NCBI RefSeq assembly: GCF_947490405.1 | Contig: NZ_CANLGU010000003.1 | Coordinates: 124,001 to 188,000, forward strand | Origin: an uncultured Algibacter sp. | GTDB lineage: Bacteria; Bacteroidota; Bacteroidia; Flavobacteriales; Flavobacteriaceae | Direction: 5' to 3' | Length of the DNA: 64,000 nt | Part shown: piece by piece, positions 36,412 to 44,797 of the stretch | Position numbering within the stretch: the stretch's first letter is position 1 | How the letters are laid out: each line of letters opens with the position of its first letter | Position numbers and translations under genes: made by a program | The notes under the pieces: generated by a model | What the model saw: only the letters and a program-made list of their open reading frames with translations | What the model was told of the DNA's origin: nothing | The model's database searches: none

Positions 36412-36866
36412 TAAGTAGTCATAGATTTTATGTATGATGTTAACCATGTAAAAACCTCTTTTTGTCACATATAAAAACCTGTCATAATGCATATTAAATA
36501 CATAACATATTGACAAACAAACAGCTTACACTTAACACAAGGCATGATTATTTACTTAAAATATCTACGTACAAAGCCTTGTTTTTTATAAAAATTTAAG
36601 ACTGTTTTAGTATAAATTGTAAAGGTTAAACAGAAAAAATACATCAAAAAGCGAATAAACTACGTAGTTCTGTACTATTCCACTTTAAAACATTAGTATT
36701 AACTAGATATACAATGATTTATTCGAAAAAAAAATTGAAACATGTTGTTTTTAGGAGATGTTAATTTCATCATTTAGATAAAATTTCGTTTCAATAAAAA
36801 ATGGCAACCGAATAAGCTAAATTTCACTTACTTGACAAAAAAAATAAACACCTATTAAATAAAAAA
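36412..36866. other. 455-bp gene-free region between nrtA and the pentaheme cytochrome gene
   Basis: AT-rich DNA with no frame of note on either strand. It must contain the end of the globin-operon transcript and the upstream part of the nrtA promoter. One TAAGTA half-site lies at 36412-36417. I saw no strong terminator. Confidence 0.5.
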
Positions 36867-37577
36867 TTATTCCACACCTATGGTTTTTAACCATTCTTCT
36901 TGTGATAGTGCGATATACTTTTTATCGGTACCATACGGATCTTCACCTCCATCAAAATAAGCTTGGATGATATGCATAGGAATAGTATCGCTCATTTTTT
37001 CAGGTACATCATACTTGTGATTACCATGAAAATCATGACACTGTATACAAGTAAACCATTGTTCTTTAGCTATGAGAGCTTCGTGAGAGATATCTAAAGG
37101 GTCGTTTTCTACAGTTAAATCTTGGTGGCAATTCATACAATAGTTTATGCTTTCCACAGAAACACGCTCTTCTTTATGCTCCGTATGGCAGGTAATACAT
37201 GTAGTTGCATCAATATGTTTAATAGCATCTTTAAAGCGAGGCTCAGAGAATCGATACGTTGGGTGCCTATCGTTGGGGCGATCGTGACACTGTAAACAAT
37301 TATCTACCGTAACGTCTTGTGTGCCAAATTCTACACCTTCTTCTCTTGCTCCAAAAGTATGTGAGATATTTGATTGCAATTGTTGTATTAAATTGCCTTT
37401 AGCGTCTGCATGACATGCAAAACAGTTTAAAGGTTCATGCCCCACGTTCATTGGACCTATAGATACATAATCTTCAGTTGCGTCAAGTGTAAAAATATAA
37501 AACAAAGACACTCCAAGTATTACCCCAATAATACCACCTATAACTTGTCTTTTTCGTAACGGACTTACCTTAAACAT
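36867..37577 (-). CDS. Membrane-anchored pentaheme c-type cytochrome
   Basis: A 236-residue protein with an N-terminal membrane anchor (about residues 10-30) and five CxxCH heme sites: CFACH at 52-56, CLQCH at 94-98, CITCH at 127-131, CMNCH at 147-151 and CIQCH at 177-181. It also has extra histidines for bis-His ligation. The heme part faces the periplasm. The layout recalls cytochrome c3/NapC-NrfB-like electron carriers, but no substrate site is evident. It is the last gene of the five-gene operon and 9 bases after the flavin reductase gene. It probably receives electrons from the bis-heme membrane protein; the final acceptor is unknown. Confidence 0.88.
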   Translation of the reverse strand: MFKVSPLRKRQVIGGIIGVILGVSLFYIFTLDATEDYVSIGPMNVGHEPLNCFACHADAKGNLIQQLQSNISHTFGAREEGVEFGTQDVTVDNCLQCHDRPNDRHPTYRFSEPRFKDAIKHIDATTCITCHTEHKEERVSVESINYCMNCHQDLTVENDPLDISHEALIAKEQWFTCIQCHDFHGNHKYDVPEKMSDTIPMHIIQAYFDGGEDPYGTDKKYIALSQEEWLKTIGVE

Positions 37578-37586
37578 ATCTTAATA

Positions 37587-38615
37587 TTATATTTCTATGA
37601 CTACTTTTTCGCTTAAAGGATAAGTTACACAGGTAAGTATACCACCATTTTGAACTTCATCTTCAGGTAATATGTGTCCTTCAGTCATTTGAACTTCACC
37701 TTCTAAACACTTGCCTTTACAAGTAGAACACATACCAGACCTGCATGAATAAGGAATTATTATGTTTTGAGACATAGCTTGGTTTAGTATAGATTTATCA
37801 CCTCTTACTTTAAAATTATATTCCTCTCCATTATGCTTTAATGTTACATCACTCAATAAGTTTTTACCTGTTACTTTTACGGTTGGACTTTTAAAAACTT
37901 CTATCTTTATTTTATCTCTGGTAATACCATTATCGGCTAAAACTTCCTTTATTTTTTCCATGTAACCAAAAGGCCCACATATCATATACACATGATTATC
38001 ATAAACCAAACCGTGCTTTAGCATGATTTGATCTATTAAGGTTTTTGTAGCTAATCCTGAATGATAATTCTCTTGAGAGCTTTTGTTTGAAGAAATAATA
38101 TGCTCTACTTTAAATACATTTGGAAATTTACTTTCCAACGTTTTTATCTCATCATGAAAAATAATAGATTCCATGGTTTGGTTGGCGTATATAAGTAATA
38201 CTTTAGAGTCTGGCTCTTCTGTTAAAACCGATTTAGCTATAGAAAACATTGGCGTCACACCACTACCACCAGCAAATAAAATATATTGATTTTTATTACT
38301 TTTTTGGGGTTCTATACAAAAGGTACCAGCTGGATCATCCACTTGAAGTTTATCTCCTATCTTTAACCTATCATGCACATAATTTGAGACTAAACCTTTT
38401 TCTACGCGTTTTACTGTTATTTTTAAATCTTTATCGGTAAAAGGGTTACTACTAAAAGAGTATGCTCGTTTTTGAACAACACCATCAATAGGTACGCTAA
38501 TGGTTAAAAATTGCCCAGGTTTATATTTAAACTTTTTAAACAAACTCCCATTTTTAAGACAAATAGTCATTGCATCCTCAGTTTCCGTTATTATATCCTT
38601 TATCAACAATTTCAT
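37587..38615 (-). CDS. NAD(P)H:FAD/2Fe-2S oxidoreductase (ferredoxin reductase-like)
   Basis: A 342-residue cytoplasmic flavoprotein with no signal peptide. An FAD-binding domain (RAYSFSSNP, residues 50-58) is followed by an NAD(P)-binding domain (LFAGGSGVTPM from 113, MICGPFGYM near 213) and a C-terminal plant-type 2Fe-2S domain with cysteines at 291, 296, 299 and 329. This is the PaaE/Hcr-type architecture. Placed 8 bases after a bis-heme membrane protein gene, it would be the electron entry point from NAD(P)H. Alternatives are an Hcr-like partner for a hybrid-cluster protein, but none is encoded here. Confidence 0.9.
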   Translation of the reverse strand: MKLLIKDIITETEDAMTICLKNGSLFKKFKYKPGQFLTISVPIDGVVQKRAYSFSSNPFTDKDLKITVKRVEKGLVSNYVHDRLKIGDKLQVDDPAGTFCIEPQKSNKNQYILFAGGSGVTPMFSIAKSVLTEEPDSKVLLIYANQTMESIIFHDEIKTLESKFPNVFKVEHIISSNKSSQENYHSGLATKTLIDQIMLKHGLVYDNHVYMICGPFGYMEKIKEVLADNGITRDKIKIEVFKSPTVKVTGKNLLSDVTLKHNGEEYNFKVRGDKSILNQAMSQNIIIPYSCRSGMCSTCKGKCLEGEVQMTEGHILPEDEVQNGGILTCVTYPLSEKVVIEI

Positions 38616-38623
38616 AAATCTTT

Positions 38624-39106
38624 TTATTTATAATAAAACACCATAGTAATATGGAATACCATCATAATTGTAACAACTAAGGATAATGCTACATGTGTAA
38701 TCATCCATCCTTTAAATAGAGCATCGCTATTATTCTTTAATACATCCAAATTAAAATATCCCAGAAGTGTATTTGAAAAAAAGATATATGATAATAACAA
38801 TAAATACCCAAAACCCATACCCATACTATGTATATAAAAAAACAGTGGACTTAATGCACCTAACCATTTATGTATATTTTGCATACCCATAGCACGTGAC
38901 TTCCACTTTTTAACAGTTCTGGTTAAGGATAACAGCCATTGAAAACCAATAAATAATGCCAAAAATAATCCAGACCAACGTTTGTACATTTCCTGTTGCT
39001 GCAATTGAAATAGCCAAGTCCACTCCAGTTTTAAACTGTATTGAACAAAAAAAGCAAAAAGCAAGACCAAGCCTACAATGGTGGATTTATTATTATTTAA
39101 AACCAT
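38624..39106 (-). CDS. Bis-heme ferric-reductase-like membrane protein
   Basis: A 160-residue membrane protein with about five helices. From the ATG at 39106, two helices each carry a pair of histidines with the spacing H-x13-H: His79/His93 and His138/His152. This is the pattern that holds two b hemes in NADPH oxidases and ferric reductases. A GTG start at 39175, 9 bases after the preceding stop, would add 23 mostly hydrophobic residues and cannot be excluded. It lies between the heme lipoprotein and reductase genes, and would carry electrons from the cytoplasmic reductase to periplasmic hemes. It lacks the flavin domain, which is encoded separately next door. Confidence 0.75.
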   Translation of the reverse strand: MVLNNNKSTIVGLVLLFAFFVQYSLKLEWTWLFQLQQQEMYKRWSGLFLALFIGFQWLLSLTRTVKKWKSRAMGMQNIHKWLGALSPLFFYIHSMGMGFGYLLLLSYIFFSNTLLGYFNLDVLKNNSDALFKGWMITHVALSLVVTIMMVFHITMVFYYK

Positions 39107-39184
39107 GAAAAAGGATAAATTAAAAGTTATTGCAACCTGCCCAAAAACAATGGGCAAGATTGCAATACTCAACACTAAACAAAA

Positions 39185-40000
39185 TTATTTTGCCGACGCT
39201 ACTAAATGCTTCATAGTCTCGTAAGATGACAATTTGCGCACACTATCTAAAAAGACTTCTGGTGTTGGTAAATAGTTACCCTCTGCCGGCCATTTATCTC
39301 CTATCTCTGGTTTTTTACTTTTTTCAAAAGCTTTAATTTCATCTAAATATTCCATGTAGATATCTACAGTACCTTTTGCATAAGAATTCAATACAGCTAC
39401 GGTTTCTTTATAAGTTAGAGAATCTTTTGGATACTGCCATGTTGTAGCCCCCATAACATCTCCCAATTTCCAATCGGATTTAGAAGTTTGTGGATGATCA
39501 TTATGACACGTTACACAAGCGCCAGCACTAGCTAAATCTGCAAACATAGCTGTATGCAACTTTTGTTCCTCATCATAGAAAAATTTAGGCTCCTGATTCT
39601 TTTTTATTTCTGTAAATAATTCTGCTTGTTGCCCTTGAAATTTATTGGCTGCATTTATAGGATAGTCAGAACCTAAATACAAGCCAAGTGGTACAGGTCC
39701 TTTTCTAATGCTTGTAGCAACACCTCTAAGAAATAATGCTGGTAGAGGTCCTGCTTCTACATCATCCTTTCTCCAATCTTCATCAAACTTCATTCCTTGT
39801 TTTTTCCCTTTACCTACAATTGCTTTCGTGTATAATGTTCTGGTAACATCATTTTCTTTTGCTACCATTTCTAAAACTTCTTCTACAGCAAAGGCCTTTT
39901 CTTCACTAGCATCAGCAGTTTTTTCTTCTGGAACACCACCACAAGAATTTAAAATAAATATAAGAGCTAAAGCTGATAATTGTTTCATAATAGATTTCAT
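39185..40000 (-). CDS. Tll0287-like (DUF3365) monoheme lipoprotein
   Basis: A 271-residue protein with a lipobox (FILNSC, Cys20) and one c-type heme site CVTCH (162-166) followed by NDHP. The segment ending at the heme (PINAANKFQGQQAELFTEIKK ... FFYDEEQKLHTAMFADLASAGACVTCHNDHP) matches the Tll0287-like family, PAS-like heme domains that also occur as sensor regions. Here it is a free lipoprotein in the periplasm. It could act as a small-gas or redox sensor or an electron carrier. It follows the globin gene by 19 bases. The function is unproven. Confidence 0.85.
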   Translation of the reverse strand: MKSIMKQLSALALIFILNSCGGVPEEKTADASEEKAFAVEEVLEMVAKENDVTRTLYTKAIVGKGKKQGMKFDEDWRKDDVEAGPLPALFLRGVATSIRKGPVPLGLYLGSDYPINAANKFQGQQAELFTEIKKNQEPKFFYDEEQKLHTAMFADLASAGACVTCHNDHPQTSKSDWKLGDVMGATTWQYPKDSLTYKETVAVLNSYAKGTVDIYMEYLDEIKAFEKSKKPEIGDKWPAEGNYLPTPEVFLDSVRKLSSYETMKHLVASAK

Positions 40001-40019
40001 AATTAGAGTTTTTAATTAA

Positions 40020-40433
40020 TTAGTATGCTGCTTCAATCATTACGTTAGACATTACACCGTAAACATCTGCCCAAGCTGTTTTTACTTCTGGTGTAAATTC
40101 ATCGCCTAATCCAGCCTCAAGCGTTCCCAATAAAGCAGCACCAACTGTATCATAATGAGAAGCTTCAACATTATAGTCTACATGGCGCTTTGCTAAACCT
40201 TTTAAAACTGGCACCAAAGCATCTAGATTACTTAGTCCTGCAACTGCAGCTGCTAGCATTGTCATTAACTTATTACCCTGAGATTTCATGGCATCGTCAC
40301 TACTTGGAAATAAAGGCTTAAGTTTTGGATCTAACTCAAACAGTTTAGCATAAAATATCTCTGCAGCTTGTGGTGCAATAGGTTTTACTTTTTCAAAAGA
40401 TTCTTGAACTAATGTTACTGTTTTTGCTTCCAT
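40020..40433 (-). CDS. Single-domain globin (flavohemoglobin-type, probable NO dioxygenase)
   Basis: A 137-residue globin. The start is at MEAKTVTLVQESF; the longer frame covers promoter DNA. It has the proximal histidine in LAKRHVDYNVEASHY (His84), the distal-pocket Tyr28 (IFYAKLF, position B10), Phe42 after the C helix and Gln52 at E7. These are the features of flavohemoglobin-like globins that oxidise NO to nitrate. It has no reductase domain. The flavin reductase encoded in the same operon could serve it. It is the first gene of the operon and is preceded by the TAAGTA-N4-TACTTA palindrome. Confidence 0.9.
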   Translation of the reverse strand: MEAKTVTLVQESFEKVKPIAPQAAEIFYAKLFELDPKLKPLFPSSDDAMKSQGNKLMTMLAAAVAGLSNLDALVPVLKGLAKRHVDYNVEASHYDTVGAALLGTLEAGLGDEFTPEVKTAWADVYGVMSNVMIEAAY

Positions 40434-40464
40434 AATTATATCTGTTTGTTTGTTTATTAAAAAA

Positions 40465-40480
40465 TAAGTATAAATACTTA
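40465..40480. promoter_or_regulatory. Palindromic operator TAAGTATAAATACTTA at the globin operon
   Basis: Identical over all 16 bases to the site at nrtA and placed the same way, 7 bases downstream of the -7 element and 31 bases before the globin ATG. Confidence 0.75.
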
Positions 40481-40487
40481 CTGATGA

Positions 40488-40495
40488 CAAAAATA
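40488..40495 (-). promoter_or_regulatory. -7 promoter element (TATTTTTG) for the globin operon
   Basis: A minus-strand TAnnTTTG match followed by TCA, like the nrtA promoter. Confidence 0.6.
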
Positions 40496-40622
40496 AAATG
40501 TACAACGCTAACTAATTATGAAATAGAACAGTAGAAAATGGTCTTTTTTACCAATAAAAAAACTGATAAAACGCAGGAATTAATATGCTTTATATTAAAG
40601 TAACTCTAAAAACTAAGTACAA

Positions 40623-41357
40623 TTAACTATCTAAGAAATAGTTATGATCGCTAATTTCTTTTTTAAGTGCAAGTGCATCATTAATACCTATCTTTTTGCC
40701 TTGGGCAGTGATAAGTTTTTCCTTCTTTAATGCTGAAAATACACGAATAACTTGTTCTTCTGTCGTGCCAGCATAATCAGCATATTCTCTTCGACTTAAT
40801 GGTAAATTTAGGAAGCTATTTAAATTTCCAAATTTTCTGTGTATGTACAATAAGGAGTCAATAACACGCTCTCTCACCGTCATTTGTGAAATAGACTTTA
40901 CTTTATTTTCACTTCGGTTGAGTTCATTGGCGTAAAACAACATCATATCGAACGCAAACTTGGGATTATTCAATAGCGCTTCTTGCAGGTTTTCCTTAGA
41001 AAAATAGCATAATATGGTATCTTTTAGCGCCACTGCACCTATGGAATAGTACTCCTCGGTACCAAACCCGCGATGACCAATAATTTCGCCCTCTTTGGCA
41101 AAACGCACTATTTGCTCGCGCCCATTAATGCCTGTTCTAAACACCTTTACGGTTCCTTTTAGTATAAAAAAGAGTCCGTTTACTGGTGCGCCTTCCATAA
41201 TAAACTGCTGCCCTTTTTTACAACGCAACGTGCTTTTGTTGTCTACTAACGTGGAATTTTCGAGAATGGAAAGGTTTCTATTTACTATACAATTTGAGTT
41301 ATCGCATGACGCACACGAGGTATCTTTTAAGGAGCGAAATTTTGTATGTGTGGACAT
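40623..41357 (-). CDS. Crp/Fnr-family regulator with FNR-type cysteines
   Basis: A 244-residue activator/repressor. The start is at MSTHTKFRSLKD. Cys15, Cys18 and Cys23 near the N-terminus and Cys117 in DTILCYFSKEN lie where FNR binds its oxygen-labile 4Fe-4S cluster, although the third spacing is one residue shorter than in E. coli FNR. A cyclic-nucleotide-type beta barrel (about 45-125), a dimer helix and a winged helix (LPLSRREYADYAGTTEEQVIRVFSAL, about 180-205) follow. The recognition helix keeps Glu and Arg (E-Q-V-I-R) but has Ile where FNR has Ser. It stands between the globin operon and ccsBA. A TAAGTA-N4-TACTTA palindrome at its own promoter suggests autoregulation. Confidence 0.9.
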   Translation of the reverse strand: MSTHTKFRSLKDTSCASCDNSNCIVNRNLSILENSTLVDNKSTLRCKKGQQFIMEGAPVNGLFFILKGTVKVFRTGINGREQIVRFAKEGEIIGHRGFGTEEYYSIGAVALKDTILCYFSKENLQEALLNNPKFAFDMMLFYANELNRSENKVKSISQMTVRERVIDSLLYIHRKFGNLNSFLNLPLSRREYADYAGTTEEQVIRVFSALKKEKLITAQGKKIGINDALALKKEISDHNYFLDS

Positions 41358-41391
41358 GGCGACTGCGGGCATGTTGTTCAGGTTTACACTT

Positions 41392-41399
41392 CAAAATTA
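41392..41399 (-). promoter_or_regulatory. -7 promoter element (TAATTTTG) for the fnr-like gene
   Basis: A minus-strand TAnnTTTG match 35 bases before the start; it overlaps the near arm of the palindrome at 41398-41413. Confidence 0.5.
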
Positions 41400-41413
41400 A
41401 GTAATAATACTTA
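41398..41413. promoter_or_regulatory. Palindromic operator TAAGTAATAATACTTA at the fnr-like gene
   Basis: The same six-base arms and 4-base spacer as the sites at nrtA and the globin operon, with a different spacer. It touches the -7 element, so binding should repress the gene. Confidence 0.7.
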
Positions 41414-41552
41414 GTTTTAAAATATTGAAAGCCACTTTTATGACCTTGATAAAAAAAGAATACCTTTTTTACTTATCCCTATAAATTAGTTATATAAAAT
41501 TATCAAAAGACTAAAACTAGTACTTATTTTGATTATCGTTACAATATGTAAT

Positions 41553-44500
41553 TCAATGATTTAATGTTATTGATGTCTTTTTATATTTTAAAGCTGCTAA
41601 TACAGCTACAATAATCATGAGTGCTGTTAAAACATATACGAATTTTGGAATAGGCAACGGATCGCCTGCTGCATAACTATGTAAGCCTGATAAATAGTAG
41701 TTAACACCAAAAGAGGTCATGATGATGGACCAAAACGCAAACATACTGGCTACATTAAGTACATACATATTATTCAACTTAGGAATAAAACGTAAATGCA
41801 ATACTATAGCATACACAATAATACTAATTAGTGCCCAAGTTTCTTTGGGATCCCAGGCCCAATAACGTCCCCAAGATTCGTTTGCCCAAACACCGCCTAA
41901 AAAAGTACCAACTGCCAATACAAAAAGCCCTATAGTCATAGCTATTTCATTGATATACGACAACTCTTTTATTTTAATATCTATTACAGTTTTTGTTTTA
42001 CTAGTTTTAAAAATTAATAGCAATAATGCCATAAACCCTAAAATAGCTGATAGAGCTAAAGGCGCATAACTACTTACAATAGTTGCTACATGAATTTTTA
42101 GCCAATAGGATTTTAATACGGGCATTAAATTGGTGATTTCTGGACTTAACCAATCTAGATAACTTACAAACAACAAGGCGCCTGAGAATAAGGTTGCTAG
42201 CGGTAATGAAAAATCTGATTTTCTAAACGTTATTAGCCCACACAGCACCAATACCCAAGCAACAAAAATGAGCATCTCATAGCCATTACTCCAAGGTGCA
42301 TGCTGCGAGACATACCAACGCAACAAAATATTTCCTGTAAAGCATAAAAAGGCTATTAAGGTTAAAATAATAAAGCCATTATTTAAAAATTCTATCCATT
42401 TTTTGTGTATAAACATTTTTACTATGGCTAGAACTAGCAATATTAACCCCAGTGTAAAAAACACCTGAAACAACCAAAAATTGATATTAGCTTTATTATA
42501 CCATAATTCTGCTTCGATACGCTCTGGTGTTGGGATTACTGCTGCTCCTAAAACCTCTTGGTATTTTTTTATATACATGAGCTTCTCATGAGCATTCTCA
42601 TAATTTTTACTTGCTACATCTTTAAAATATGTGGGTAGTATGCTTTTAGCGAATTGTCCATCTTCATCAGGAAAATCTTTGAAATGATGGGTGTAACTAA
42701 ACCACGTATTATTTTCATCATTTTTATTTGGAAAAATCTTTAGATAATTTCCTGAAAAAAGATTGTAAAGAATGTTAAAGCGTTCATCAATCTTTAACAC
42801 TTCTTTATCAAACTCATTACGTTCTGCAGGCTTCTTTTTATTAGCTTCTTCTACTTGGTTGGTAAGTATATACTCGCCTGCTGTGTCTAGTAAGCTTGAA
42901 AATGCTAACAAATTGTTTTTACCTTTTAATACCTCATCAAACAAATCACCTGTTTTTATATAATCTGCCTTTATAATTGGTACATGTTGCCAAATTTGAG
43001 GCGACATATGCATCGCTAAAAAGGTTTGGTTTGCATCTCGTGTTATTTTTTTATCTGATAAAGGATAGCTGAATTTTGATTTTCTAGAAATCTTTCTCAA
43101 AAATTCTGATGCCAATGTATTAATGGGTTTAATACGACCATCTAGATCTTGAACTAATAATCGACCAAAAACCTCAGCATGATATTTATCAACTTCTTGG
43201 TATTCTAAGGGTTTTTCGACGGCAACAGTTAATGAATCAGATTTATTTTGTGCAATCGCACTATTCAAATTAAACAGAATAAGTGCTACAACTGCTACAG
43301 AAGATTTCTTTTTAAGCTGTCCTAATTTTTTATTTATTAATCGAAAACGCGAGGTTTTTCCAAAAAGTGTAAAGAACATCCCTAGCATCATAAGTAAATA
43401 CCCTAAATAGGTAACAAAAGTACCTACCCTATCATGGTTTACTGAAAGCACCGTACCTTTTTCATCGGTATCATAACTGGCTTGAAAAAATCGATAACCT
43501 TTATAATCAAGTACATTATTCATAAAAATTCTAAATGGCGTTTTTTCACCATTATCTAAAATAGTAACCTCGCTAGCATATGCCGATGGGCTTGAAGACC
43601 CAGGATAACGCTCCAATTGAAAGTCATCTAACTGAATTGAAAAAGGTGTTTTTATGGCTTCTGCACCATAAGACAACATAACCTTTGTATCTTCAATTTG
43701 GGTTTGGTGATGCATCGGTAAAAAACCTTGTCGGTACAATATGTTAACAGGTTCCGATTTCCCATTAATCGATAAGTCAACAATTAAAGCATCATCTTTA
43801 GTATTATCATTATCCTTTAATTTTTCGGGATCACTTATCAATTGAAACTTCCCTTTTTCGTGATACACTAAGGGCACAAAAGATATATCGCCATCTCTAT
43901 ACAATGTTCTTAAAGTAATCGCTTGCAAACTGTCTTTAGAAACCTTTCCTGCTTGTTGTGAAGACATGATGAAGAAATCTAAATCATGCGGTGTTTTAAT
44001 ACTAAATGCACCATCTTTTTCTATAATGTTAATTATGCCTTCTTTATTAGAATTAAAACCAATTTCATGTTGGTGTTCGCCTATTTTCTCAATCTCACCA
44101 TTTTTTAAATATACCGTATTTCTTCCGTTTCCAACAGTAACAACCATTTCTAACAAAGGTTCGCCCGAAACTTCATCATGAACCACTTCAGGGATAGCAT
44201 CAGCAATATAATTGTTATAAGAAACGCTTATCGGTTGGTTTTTAAAATCCGTTATAATCGTAAAGTCGTTATTTTTTATTGGAGAAAACGACAGCTTCTT
44301 TTTTACTGTTTTGGTCGTTTCTCCATCAGTTATACTTAGCGTTAAATAATTAGTGTCTGAAATAACAATATTAGAAGAAGCACCTTCTCGAATTCGCATA
44401 ATACCACCATAAGATACATATCTGGTGATGGCTGCACCAAGAACAATAATAATAAATGCTAAATGGAATAACAAAGTTGCCCATTTTTCTTTTCGTAAAA

Positions 44501-44708
44501 GTTTATACTTGAATATGTTAGCCATAAAACAAATTGCTAAGCCTAACATTACCAATTCAAACCACCAAGAGTTGTAAATGGCATCCCAAGCTGTGGCTGT
44601 TCCAAAATCATTTTCAATAAATGTTGCTGTAGCCATAGCTATTGCAAAAATTAAAAGAAGCAGTAAGGCTAAACTTGAAGATGAGAAGAATTTATATAGT
44701 TTTTGCAT
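41553..44708 (-). CDS. ccsBA: Fused ResB-CcsA cytochrome c biogenesis protein
   Basis: A 1051-residue System II cytochrome c synthase, which exports heme and joins it to CxxCH sites in the periplasm. The N-terminal ResB/CcsB part (residues 1-460) has four helices and a large outer domain. A linker of about 220 residues follows, and then the CcsA part (about 690-1051) with the WWD heme-handling motif (WGRYWAWDPKETWALI) and late histidines. It would mature NrfA, NrfH, the pentaheme cytochrome and the heme lipoprotein. It lies downstream of nrfA, behind a strong terminator-like hairpin. Confidence 0.95.
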   Translation of the reverse strand: MQKLYKFFSSSSLALLLLLIFAIAMATATFIENDFGTATAWDAIYNSWWFELVMLGLAICFMANIFKYKLLRKEKWATLLFHLAFIIIVLGAAITRYVSYGGIMRIREGASSNIVISDTNYLTLSITDGETTKTVKKKLSFSPIKNNDFTIITDFKNQPISVSYNNYIADAIPEVVHDEVSGEPLLEMVVTVGNGRNTVYLKNGEIEKIGEHQHEIGFNSNKEGIINIIEKDGAFSIKTPHDLDFFIMSSQQAGKVSKDSLQAITLRTLYRDGDISFVPLVYHEKGKFQLISDPEKLKDNDNTKDDALIVDLSINGKSEPVNILYRQGFLPMHHQTQIEDTKVMLSYGAEAIKTPFSIQLDDFQLERYPGSSSPSAYASEVTILDNGEKTPFRIFMNNVLDYKGYRFFQASYDTDEKGTVLSVNHDRVGTFVTYLGYLLMMLGMFFTLFGKTSRFRLINKKLGQLKKKSSVAVVALILFNLNSAIAQNKSDSLTVAVEKPLEYQEVDKYHAEVFGRLLVQDLDGRIKPINTLASEFLRKISRKSKFSYPLSDKKITRDANQTFLAMHMSPQIWQHVPIIKADYIKTGDLFDEVLKGKNNLLAFSSLLDTAGEYILTNQVEEANKKKPAERNEFDKEVLKIDERFNILYNLFSGNYLKIFPNKNDENNTWFSYTHHFKDFPDEDGQFAKSILPTYFKDVASKNYENAHEKLMYIKKYQEVLGAAVIPTPERIEAELWYNKANINFWLFQVFFTLGLILLVLAIVKMFIHKKWIEFLNNGFIILTLIAFLCFTGNILLRWYVSQHAPWSNGYEMLIFVAWVLVLCGLITFRKSDFSLPLATLFSGALLFVSYLDWLSPEITNLMPVLKSYWLKIHVATIVSSYAPLALSAILGFMALLLLIFKTSKTKTVIDIKIKELSYINEIAMTIGLFVLAVGTFLGGVWANESWGRYWAWDPKETWALISIIVYAIVLHLRFIPKLNNMYVLNVASMFAFWSIIMTSFGVNYYLSGLHSYAAGDPLPIPKFVYVLTALMIIVAVLAALKYKKTSITLNH

Positions 44709-44726
44709 GGTGCTTTTGCGCTAAAA

Positions 44727-44769
44727 AAAAGATAACATTGGCGATTTTTAACCACAAATGTTATCTTTT
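44727..44769 (-). terminator. Terminator/attenuator between nrfA and ccsBA
   Basis: Perfect 13-bp arms (44727-44739 and 44757-44769) around a 17-base loop are followed by a run of T on the minus strand, 28 bases after the nrfA stop and 18 bases before the ccsBA start. It should reduce read-through from nrfHA into ccsBA. Confidence 0.8.
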
Positions 44770-44797
44770 ATTGGTTTAATTATTCTAATAATTTAGT

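Noticed and set aside
36867-37577. The pentaheme protein as a second nitrite reductase (NrfA-like)
   Set aside because: It has no CxxCK catalytic site and is half the length of NrfA.
41553-44708. The 1051-residue ccsBA frame as a mis-joined pair of genes
   Set aside because: ResB-CcsA fusions of this length are a known form of the System II synthase, and the frame has no internal break.
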